NCBI GenBank assembly: GCA_025964635.1
Contig: JAOPYP010000193.1
Location: 1-14,783, forward strand
Direction: 5' to 3'
DNA from: Actinomycetes bacterium
GTDB lineage: Bacteria; Actinomycetota; Actinomycetes; Streptosporangiales; Streptosporangiaceae
Length of the DNA: 14,783 bases
The position numbers and the translations under genes are program-made. Below, piece after piece: positions 5,935 through 11,694 of this stretch (its first letter is position 1; the number at the start of each line of letters is the position of its first letter). A model generated the notes under the pieces. It was given only the letters and a program-made list of their open reading frames with translations, was not told the origin of the DNA and made no database searches.

Positions 5935-7275
5935 TCAGCGCCTGCGGCGCCCCCGGTATCCGGCGGACAGGGCGACCGCCGCGCTCCCGGTGGCCGGTGC
6001 GGCCGTTACCGGTGCGTCGCGGATGACGGCCGGCGCGGCCGGGACGGTCCGGCCGGCCGACGGGCCGGCGATGGAACGCAGCAGCGCTGAGCCGGGGCTG
6101 ACGCTGGCGGTCAGCGGGGCTACGCCCGCCTGCCGCATCAGCACGCGTACGTCGCCCGCTTGCGCGGGGCTCTGCAGGGTGATGACCACGCCAGCCGCGC
6201 CGGCCCGCGCGGTGCGCCCCGACCTGTGCAGGTAGGCCTTGTGCTCGGTTGGCGGGTCCGCGTGGATGACCAGGTCGATGCCGTCCACGTGGATACCGCG
6301 GGCGGCGATGTCCGTGGCGACCAGGACCCGGGCCGTGCCGGAGGAGAAGGACGCCAGGTTCCTTTCCCGGGCCCCCTGCCTGAGGTTGCCGTGCAATTCG
6401 GCCGCCGGTACCCCGGCCCCGGCCAGCTGCCGGGCGAGCTTCTGCGCGCCGTGCTTGGTGCGGGTGAAGATCAGCGACCGGTTGTTGCCACCGGCCAGCG
6501 CGGCGACCACGCGGACCCGGTCTCCCGGCGCGACGGTGAGCAGGTGATGAACCATGGCGGCCGGGGCGGCCGCGGCCGAGTCCACCGAGTGCACCGCGGG
6601 GTCGCTGAGGAACCGCCGCACCAGCACATCGACGGCCTTGTCCAGGGTGGCGGAGAACAGCATCCGCTGGCCCTCGGGCGGGGTGGCCTCCATCAGCCGC
6701 CGCACCACCGGAAGGAATCCCAGGTCGGCCATGTGGTCGGCCTCGTCAACCACGCTGATTTCCACATCGTCCAGGTGGCAGTGCCCCTGCTCGATGAGGT
6801 CGGCCAGCCGCCCGGGGCAGGCGACGACGATGTCCACGCGGTTGCGCAGGGCGGTGACCTGCGGATTCTGCCCGATGCCGCCGAAGATGGTGGTCACGGA
6901 CAGGTTCATCGCCGCGGCCAGTGGCGCGAGCACGGCGTGGACCTGGCTGGCCAGTTCCCGCGTGGGCACCAGGACCAGGCCGCGCGGGTGGCAGGCGAGC
7001 GTGTGCCCGTCCGCCAGGCCCGCGACGAGCGGGATCGAGAACGCGAGCGTCTTACCGGAACCAGTCCGGCCGCGGCCCAGGATGTCCAGGCCGGCCAGCG
7101 CGTCGGGCAGGGCAGCGGCCTGGATCGGGAACGGGGTGAGGATGCCGGCCCCGGTCAGCGAGGTAACCAGCGGCTCAGGGACGCCGAAGTCGGCGAAGGT
7201 CCCCGCCGCACCGGGCTTAGCCCGGTCGTGCCGCCGGCGGCGGGCACGCGTTTCGTCAAGGGGAAGTACTGTCAT
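5935..7275 (-). CDS. DEAD-box ATP-dependent RNA helicase (RhlE/CsdA-like)
   Basis: A 446-residue helicase with every core motif: Q motif with Gln52, motif I TGSGKT (71-76), Ia PTRELAS (104-110), CPGRL (153-157), motif II DEAD (177-180), motif III SAT (208-210), RSLIFTRTK (266-274), motif V ATDIAARG (320-327) and motif VI HRSGRTARAG (350-359). It should unwind short RNA duplexes in ribosome assembly or mRNA turnover. The C-terminal tail after about 400 is short, Ala/Pro-rich and ends RGRRRR, a likely RNA-binding basic patch. There is no DbpA-type RNA-binding domain. GGGAG lies about ten bases before ATG 7275. It is the first gene of a - strand series with the cold-shock and desaturase genes. 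Confidence 0.95.
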   Translation of the reverse strand: MTVLPLDETRARRRRHDRAKPGAAGTFADFGVPEPLVTSLTGAGILTPFPIQAAALPDALAGLDILGRGRTGSGKTLAFSIPLVAGLADGHTLACHPRGLVLVPTRELASQVHAVLAPLAAAMNLSVTTIFGGIGQNPQVTALRNRVDIVVACPGRLADLIEQGHCHLDDVEISVVDEADHMADLGFLPVVRRLMEATPPEGQRMLFSATLDKAVDVLVRRFLSDPAVHSVDSAAAAPAAMVHHLLTVAPGDRVRVVAALAGGNNRSLIFTRTKHGAQKLARQLAGAGVPAAELHGNLRQGARERNLASFSSGTARVLVATDIAARGIHVDGIDLVIHADPPTEHKAYLHRSGRTARAGAAGVVITLQSPAQAGDVRVLMRQAGVAPLTASVSPGSALLRSIAGPSAGRTVPAAPAVIRDAPVTAAPATGSAAVALSAGYRGRRRR

Positions 7276-7307
7276 GCAGGGATGTCTCCCGGGACTCGGG
7301 TGGCCGC

Positions 7308-7336
7308 ATTGTCGAGGGCCGCCACGTCCGTGGAAA
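7308..7336 (-). promoter_or_regulatory. Candidate promoter and dyad operator of the helicase gene
   Basis: On the - strand TTTCCA (7331-7336) and GACAAT (7308-7313) are separated by exactly 17 bases. Each matches four of six positions of the housekeeping consensus. The dyad CCACG-TC-CGTGG (7322-7333) overlaps the -35 and spacer and would be well placed for a repressor. The predicted RNA would begin about 25 bases before ATG 7275. Confidence 0.35.
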
Positions 7337-7559
7337 CCAGTTCGCTCACCGAGCGACGTACGACCGGCGCGCCCTGATGGCGGCGCCTCACGATATGCCG
7401 TGTGGCCTCACCCTATCGCACGCGTCTCATCCTTCGCTTGTTTCTCCCGGCCACGGAGGGCCGCCCGGGTCCCGGGATCCCGGACCCGGAATCTGGATCG
7501 CGGCCGCAGGATCCGCGCGGGCCAGATGATCATCATCGACGTGGCCGTGGCAACCAGGC
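7337..7559. other. Divergent intergenic region between helicase and heptad-repeat gene
   Basis: This is the remainder of the 284-bp divergent gap. It contains a perfect 10-base palindrome GATGATCATC near 7526-7535 and a few AT-richer patches around 7390-7440. I see no promoter for the + strand gene that I would trust and no convincing small gene. Confidence 0.4.
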
Positions 7560-8120
7560 ATGCTCAGGTGCATGGGGCGAGCCGACCGGGAGCCCGGGAC
7601 CGGACACGACAATCGCCGGGCCCGCGGGCCCGCCGCTGACTGGCGCGGGGGCCCGCCCGGCCAGCCGGAGGCCCAGGGTGACCAGGGTGACCAGCGCCGG
7701 GCCGTTGCCGGTCAGCGGGAGCGGCCCGCCGACCAGCGGGACCACCCCGCCGACCAGCGCCAGGACCAGGCCGACCGGCGGGAGGATCTGGCCGACGAGC
7801 GCGAGGCCCGGGCCGACCAGCGGGAGGCCCAGGCTGACCAGCGCGAAGCCCGGGCCGATGAGCGGGAAGCCGTGGCCGACCAGCGGGAGGCCCGGATCGA
7901 TCAGCTGCTGCGGGGCTCCGGGCTGAGCACGGCCAGCGTCCAGCAGCGCGCCCTGGAAGCCATCACCCGGTCCCGCCAGCTGATCGCCCGGAGCGCCGCG
8001 GCCATGGACCGCTGCGAGGCCCTGCTGCGGCGCCAGGCCCAGCGCGCCGGCCGTGAGCAGTCGGCCACGGACCGGGAGACCGCCCGCAGCCGCCGTGACG
8101 TGGGCCCCTTCCGCGGCTAG
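7560..8120 (+). CDS. Heptad-repeat protein with ADQREAR-like repeats, unknown function
   Basis: The 186-residue frame has three parts. Residues 1-56 are Gly/Pro/Arg-rich and may not be translated in full, as no strong Shine-Dalgarno precedes ATG 7560 or ATG 7572. Residues 57-112 are eight tandem heptads of the pattern A-D-Q/E/R-R-E/D-x-x, most regular in ADEREAR, ADQREAQ, ADQREAR, ADEREAV. Residues 113-186 hold a helix LEAITRSRQLIARSAAAMDRCEALL and a charged end. Similar AD-x-R-D/E repeats occur in actinomycete signalling proteins, often next to GAF or GGDEF domains, but no such domain is present here. The repeat should be a long charged helix. The two alanines are spaced 5/2, not 3/4, so it is not a classical coiled coil. 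The stop overlaps that of the MFS gene. Confidence 0.75.
   Translation: MLRCMGRADREPGTGHDNRRARGPAADWRGGPPGQPEAQGDQGDQRRAVAGQRERPADQRDHPADQRQDQADRREDLADEREARADQREAQADQREARADEREAVADQREARIDQLLRGSGLSTASVQQRALEAITRSRQLIARSAAAMDRCEALLRRQAQRAGREQSATDRETARSRRDVGPFRG
7728..7895 (+). repeat. Eight tandem 21-bp coding repeats (heptad ADQREAR)
   Basis: Units begin at 7728, 7749, 7770, 7791, 7812, 7833, 7854 and 7875. Each begins GCC/GCT-GA and most contain the core GACCAGCGGGA or GACGAGCGCGA. The last five are the most alike, the first three are more diverged. A ninth, broken unit (IDQLLRG) follows. The phase is kept, so unit number can change without frameshift. Confidence 0.85.
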
Positions 8121-9577
8121 GCGTCGACCTCGGTCAGCGGCGTGGCGATCTCCTCCAGGGATTTGCCCTCAGCGTTGATCCCGAACGCGAGCTCGACCAG
8201 CCCGCCGATGATCATGATGCCGCCACCCACGATGTACCCGATGGTGAGGCCGGTCCGGTTCGTGCCGTTGCCGATCAGGAAGCCGTAGAACGTCGGCCCG
8301 ATGGCCCCGAAGATCTGGGCGATCGCGAAGAAGACGGCCAGCGCCTCGGCCCGGATCTCGATCGGGAAGATCTCGCTGACGGTCAGGTAGCCGGCACTCG
8401 CGCCAGCGGACGCGAAGAAGAAGACGACGATCCAGATGAAGGTCTGGCCCGCGGCGTTCAGTACTCCCGCGTCGAACAGCCAGGCGCTGGCGGCCAGCAT
8501 GGCCCCGGAGATCAGGTAGGTGCCAGAGATCATCTTCTTGCGGCCCAGCGTGTCGAACAAGTGCCCCAGCAGCAGCGGGCCGGCCAGGTTGCCGACCGAG
8601 AAGGCGAGGCCGTACAGCGGAACCGCGTTGTTGCTGACGTGGTAGAACTTCGTGAGCACGAGCGCGTAGGTGAAGAAGATCGCGTTGTACAGGAAGGACT
8701 GCGTGATCATCAGCGTCGCGCCGAGGACCGCCCGTTTGGGGTACACCCGGAAGGCCAACCGCAGCAGCCTCAGGTACCCGTAGCGTTTCTCAGGCCGGAT
8801 GACGATAGCGGCATCGTCGGGGACCGGGTCGAGATGCTGCCCATCGCGGAGCGCGGATTCCTCGATCCGCCTCATCTCCTCTTCGGCCTCTCGCACGAAG
8901 CCGTGGGTAATGAGCCAGCGGGGGCTTTCCGGGAGATTGCGCCGGACGTACAAGACCACGATGGCCAGGGCCGGGCCGACCAGGAACGCGACGCGCCACC
9001 CTGTGCTCGCACCCAGCGCGTTCAGCAGCATGAACGAGGCGAACGTGCCGATGATCGCCCCGAGCCAGTAGGTGCCGTTGATCCAGACATCGGTGCGCCC
9101 CCGGTAGCGCGCGGGCATCATCTCGTCGATGGCCGAGTTGATGGCCGAGTACTCGCCGCCGATGCCACTGCCCGCGATGATCCGGGTCGCGTAGAGGTAG
9201 ATGATCCAGCCCGGGCCCCTGGGGGTCAGTGCGGTCAGGGCCGTGCCGCCCAGGTAGATCGCCAGCGTCCACATGAACAGCTTGCGGCGGCCCAGCTTGT
9301 CGGACAGCCTCCCGAACACCAGCGCCCCGACCACCTCGCCGACGAGGTAGAGGGTGCCGATGGAGGCCGCCTGAGACGTGGACAGGTTGAGTGTGTTGGC
9401 CTGGGTGAGCTTGCCGGTGACCGAGCTGGCGATCGTGACGGACAATCCGTCCAGGACCCACGCCGTTCCGAGACCGAGGACCAGGCGGGTGTGGAACGAC
9501 GACCAGCGCAGGCGGTCGAGGCGGGCCGGGATCGTGCTCCGGATGGGCTGATGGTGTGTCGCCGTGACGGTCGACAT
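8117..9577 (-). CDS. MFS transporter, sugar-porter-like family
   Basis: A 486-residue twelve-helix major facilitator protein. The cytoplasmic loop motif GRLSDKLGRRK is at 89-99 and its counterpart GHLFDTLGRKK is in the second half. PESPRWL, a sugar-porter signature, marks the loop after helix 6. GIGGEYSAINSAIDEMMPARYRGR is the helix 4-5 region also found in aromatic-acid and polyol proton symporters. Uptake of a sugar, polyol or organic acid by proton symport is likely; the substrate cannot be read from the sequence. I start at ATG 9577 (MSTVTATHHQ), with GGGGG seven bases upstream. An in-frame ATG at 9664 would run through the end of the stress-protein gene. It follows that gene by 20 bp, so the two are probably one transcript. 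Confidence 0.93.
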   Translation of the reverse strand: MSTVTATHHQPIRSTIPARLDRLRWSSFHTRLVLGLGTAWVLDGLSVTIASSVTGKLTQANTLNLSTSQAASIGTLYLVGEVVGALVFGRLSDKLGRRKLFMWTLAIYLGGTALTALTPRGPGWIIYLYATRIIAGSGIGGEYSAINSAIDEMMPARYRGRTDVWINGTYWLGAIIGTFASFMLLNALGASTGWRVAFLVGPALAIVVLYVRRNLPESPRWLITHGFVREAEEEMRRIEESALRDGQHLDPVPDDAAIVIRPEKRYGYLRLLRLAFRVYPKRAVLGATLMITQSFLYNAIFFTYALVLTKFYHVSNNAVPLYGLAFSVGNLAGPLLLGHLFDTLGRKKMISGTYLISGAMLAASAWLFDAGVLNAAGQTFIWIVVFFFASAGASAGYLTVSEIFPIEIRAEALAVFFAIAQIFGAIGPTFYGFLIGNGTNRTGLTIGYIVGGGIMIIGGLVELAFGINAEGKSLEEIATPLTEVDA

Positions 9578-9597
9578 TCTCGGACCCCCAGCTCTCG

Positions 9598-10056
9598 CTA
9601 CCTGGTCGCCGGCTGCTGCTCGCCAGCATCGCCGTCGCCCGTCGGGACGACCATGACGGCGCACGGGGCCTTGAGCAGGACGTGATGGGTGACCGTGCCC
9701 GGCACGACGGCCTTGCCGGTCCTAGACGCCAGCACGATGAGCTGGGCGTGCGTCTCGCGGGCCGCTTCGACGATGACCCGCCCGGCCACTCCCCCGGAAA
9801 CCCGCAGGCCAATCTGGCCGGCCTGATCGCCAAGCTCGGTGTGGAGGGTATCGCGGAGGGTTGATTCGGCAGCCGCCCGCTGCTCGGTATCCGTATGCAT
9901 CGTGGCCACCGGATAGCCGCCCGCGGGCGCGCTGAGGGGCGGCTCGTAGGCGGCCACGGCGATCAGCGGGGCATTGCGCCACTGTGCCTCCTGCGCGGCC
10001 TGCCGCAGGGCCGCCCGGGAGGCCGCAGAGCCGTCGACCCCCACCACTACGGTCAC
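9598..10056 (-). CDS. Universal stress protein (UspA family), shortened nucleotide loop
   Basis: A single Usp domain of 152 residues: strand TVVVGVDGSAASRAALRQA (2-20) with Asp8, then QLIVLASRTGKAVVPGTVTHHVLLKAPCAVMVVP (105-138). ATP-binding members carry G-x2-G-x9-G-S/T. Here only five residues separate Gly114 from Gly120-Thr121 and the first Gly is absent, so nucleotide binding is doubtful. The start is GTG 10056, with GGAGGAGG eight bases upstream. The in-frame ATG 10083 and the longer frame to 10179 have weaker sites and would add a non-conserved N-terminus. It is divergent from the NTF2-like gene and precedes the MFS gene by 20 bp. Confidence 0.93.
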   Translation of the reverse strand: MTVVVGVDGSAASRAALRQAAQEAQWRNAPLIAVAAYEPPLSAPAGGYPVATMHTDTEQRAAAESTLRDTLHTELGDQAGQIGLRVSGGVAGRVIVEAARETHAQLIVLASRTGKAVVPGTVTHHVLLKAPCAVMVVPTGDGDAGEQQPATR

Positions 10057-10149
10057 GGTTGCCCCCTCCTCCGAACCCCGCATCAAACCTTCAGGCTCCG
10101 CCTCAGGTTCGCCCCGCGGCCAGGCCTGCACATCCTTAAGACCGCTAGT

Positions 10150-10169
10150 CCCGCCCCGCCTGGGGCGGG
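10150..10169. repeat. GC hairpin in the divergent usp/NTF2-like promoter region
   Basis: CCCGCCCC (10150-10157) and GGGGCGGG (10162-10169) form a perfect 8-bp dyad with four bases between. It abuts the -35 element proposed for the + strand gene. It could be a regulator site or a leader hairpin for the stress-protein transcript. Confidence 0.45.
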
Positions 10170-10193
10170 GGTAGCGCACCGCGCAATGGGTAC
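10169..10193 (+). promoter_or_regulatory. Sigma-B-like promoter for the NTF2-like gene
   Basis: GGGT (10169-10172), a 15-base spacer and GGGTAC (10188-10193) match the GNNT-N14-16-GGGTAC consensus reported for Streptomyces sigma-B-type stress promoters. The GTG start is nine bases downstream of the -10, so the mRNA would be leaderless or nearly so, which fits the lack of a clear ribosome binding site. The motif is short and GC-rich, so a chance match is possible. Confidence 0.45.
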
Positions 10194-10202
10194 CTTGGGC
10201 AG

Positions 10203-10691
10203 GTGACCACGGCGATCGCCCAGTTCATGCGGGAGCTGGAGCGGGTGTGGGACGAGCACCGGGACGCGTTGATCATCCGCCGCGACCTGGCCGCGTCACT
10301 GGCGCATCTGGCCGCCGAGCCGTCGGTCTGGAACCTCCCGGCCACGACGGGGGCCGCTGGGCGCCCGGAGGTCGAGCGCTTCTACGCCGGGGAGTTCCTC
10401 CCGCACGTACCCGGTGACCTGGTCCTGACCCGGGTGTCCCGCACCGTAGACCGATTTCACCTGGTCGACGAGACAACGGTGTCGTTCACGCACGACCAGG
10501 AGCTGCCCTGGCTGCTGCCGGGGGTGGCTCCCACGCACCGCCGGGCCGAGGTGCTGGCCATCGCCGTCGTGGGCTTCGAGCGCGGGCGGATCCGCTCGCA
10601 GCGGATCCTCTGGGATCACGCGACGCTGATCTCCCAGCTCAGGATCCCCGGACCGGCCGCGGCCGGCGGCCGTCACGCTCCGGCCGGCTAG
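10203..10691 (+). CDS. NTF2/SnoaL-like family protein
   Basis: This 162-residue protein reads as an NTF2-like (SnoaL-type) cone-shaped barrel. The N-terminal helices FMRELERVWDEHRDALIIRRD and LAHLAAEPSVWNLP are followed by GRPEVERFYAGEFL, strands LVLTRVSRTVDRFHLVDETTVSFTHDQEL, and AEVLAIAVVGFERGRIRSQRILWDHATLISQL. The family includes cyclases, dehydratases, isomerases and non-enzymatic binding proteins. I cannot name a substrate. The WDHA segment near the end is typical of SnoaL-like proteins. The GTG start has no strong Shine-Dalgarno and lies just behind a sigma-B-like promoter. It ends 21 bp from the convergent membrane-protein gene. Confidence 0.8.
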   Translation: MTTAIAQFMRELERVWDEHRDALIIRRDLAASLAHLAAEPSVWNLPATTGAAGRPEVERFYAGEFLPHVPGDLVLTRVSRTVDRFHLVDETTVSFTHDQELPWLLPGVAPTHRRAEVLAIAVVGFERGRIRSQRILWDHATLISQLRIPGPAAAGGRHAPAG

Positions 10692-10712
10692 GCGAGATCC
10701 AGTTCGGGCGCT

Positions 10713-11417
10713 TCAGGCCGGGGCAAAACGGAGCCGCAGCCCGAGCTTGCGCAGGACCGAGAGAAACCACACCGTGGACGCGCCGGCCCCCGCGACGACG
10801 AGCGCCGCGGTGGCGACCGTGGAGAGCATCAGGAATGTGGCGGTCGGCTCCGTCACCATCAGCACCGCCAGGCTGGCCGTGAGCAGGAAGAAGATGGCCG
10901 CCCACAGCCAGGTCGCCCGCTGGAAGAAGCGGTGCAGGCCCGGGTGCTGAGTTGCCGGTTGCCGCAGCGCGACAACTTCAGCCGCGAGCTTGGCGACGAG
11001 CGGGTTCGGGCCGCGCGCGGTCCGGGCGAACAGGACGCACATGCAGAAGTTCGCGAGCGGGAACTGCAGCAAGAAGAGCCACAGGTCACCGGTGACGAGC
11101 ACCAGCGCAGTCTGCACCGTGAGCACCACCGCGGATATCGTCAGCAAGCTGGGCACGGATCCGGTCGCGACCTTGCGGATCGCCGCGGTGAGCCAGATGG
11201 CCACGAGCCCCGCGACCAGGCCCGCGTCGCGGCCGCCGAGCCAGGAGGCGGCCGCGTAGGCCGCCACGGGCAACCCCACGGACTCGGCCAGGTTCCAGCC
11301 CGCGGTGACCATCAGTCGCAGCGGCCTCGGGAGTTCCAGGTCCCCGGCCACGCGGGCCCGAAGGGCCGGGGGAACCTCATGGCCGTCATGACGTGCTTTC
11401 ACCATGGCCGCGATCAC
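10713..11417 (-). CDS. Integral membrane protein (VC0807/DUF3159-like), unknown function
   Basis: A 234-residue protein with about five or six hydrophobic segments: AESVGLPVAAYAAASWLGG (about 43-62), DAGLVAGLVAIWLTAAI, SLLTISAVVLTVQTALVLVTG, LWLFLLQFPLANFCMCVLF, WLWAAIFFLLTASLAVLMVT and FLMLSTVATAALVVAGAGA. The pattern with VPSLLTISAVVLTVQTALVLV recalls the VC0807/DUF3159 membrane proteins. No transport or enzyme motif is visible. The start is GTG 11417 with GAGG eight bases upstream; ATG 11405, four codons later, is an alternative. The upstream leader contains two mutually exclusive hairpins, one covering the ribosome binding site. Confidence 0.75.
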   Translation of the reverse strand: MIAAMVKARHDGHEVPPALRARVAGDLELPRPLRLMVTAGWNLAESVGLPVAAYAAASWLGGRDAGLVAGLVAIWLTAAIRKVATGSVPSLLTISAVVLTVQTALVLVTGDLWLFLLQFPLANFCMCVLFARTARGPNPLVAKLAAEVVALRQPATQHPGLHRFFQRATWLWAAIFFLLTASLAVLMVTEPTATFLMLSTVATAALVVAGAGASTVWFLSVLRKLGLRLRFAPA

Positions 11418-11423
11418 CAGTCC

Positions 11424-11461
11424 CGCCTCGCCGAGATAGGAAATGCAGCGAGGCGATCTCG
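11424..11461 (-). promoter_or_regulatory. Competing hairpins covering the ribosome binding site of the membrane-protein gene
   Basis: On the - strand the order is CGAGAT, CGCCTCGC, ten bases, ATCTCG, GCGAGGCG, then GGACTG and the GTG start. CGCCTCGC pairs perfectly with GCGAGGCG, the stretch holding the likely Shine-Dalgarno. CGAGAT pairs perfectly with ATCTCG. The two pairings interleave without linkers, so they cannot both form easily and may be alternative states. Confidence 0.4.
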
Positions 11462-11640
11462 AGACTTGGCGTATGGTCCAGACCCGGCCGGGAACTCGTT
11501 CAGGCTGCCTGAGCAGTGCTCGTATGAGACTACGCGGTGGTGGCCCGGTGACGTGCGGCGCGTAGTGTCTTGGCTGAAGACCAGTGAACTAGCCGCCAGG
11601 CCAGGTCCCCGCCTTGCTGCTGATGCAGGAAGGCGCCCCC

Positions 11641-11694
11641 ATGTTCCGTCTGGCCCTCATGTTCCGTCTGGCCCTGAGCACCAGCGTCACGTGA
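11641..11694 (+). CDS. Leader ORF of 17 codons with tandem MFRLAL repeat
   Basis: ATG 11641 is preceded by AGGAAGG at 11627-11633, the best ribosome binding site in this intergenic stretch. It encodes MFRLALMFRLALSTSVT. The first 36 bases are an 18-base direct repeat differing only at its last base. The TGA at 11692-11694 overlaps the GTG 11691-11693 of the membrane-protein gene, a GTGA junction typical of translational coupling. An in-frame ATG at 11623 would add six residues. A short hydrophobic coupled leader peptide is the reading I favour. The alternative is that the large gene itself begins upstream and this frame is accidental. Confidence 0.45.
   Translation: MFRLALMFRLALSTSVT

Noticed and set aside
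6160..7377. A 405-codon open frame on the + strand
   Set aside because: Antisense to the DEAD-box helicase, which has every motif; its product is Gly/Arg/Gln-rich noise.
7728..7895. Regularly spaced repeats as a possible CRISPR array
   Set aside because: The units are directly adjacent 21-bp coding heptads with no spacers between them and drift like protein repeats.
7402..7926. A 174-codon + strand frame full of SGPPTSG-like repeats
   Set aside because: It reads the 21-bp heptad repeats in another frame. The ADQREAR frame gives charged helical repeats and a normal helical C-terminus, so it is the coding one.
8561..9685. A 374-codon open frame on the + strand
   Set aside because: Antisense to the MFS gene; no recognisable fold.
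11424..11461. An H-type pseudoknot from the two interleaved pairings
   Set aside because: There are no linker bases to cross the 8-bp stem, so both helices cannot form together fully. I kept the alternative-hairpin reading.
10932..11690. Upstream extension of the UPF0104 frame by 253 codons
   Set aside because: The extension is antisense to the membrane-protein gene up to 11417 and is charged, low-complexity sequence. The family homology begins after GTG 11691.
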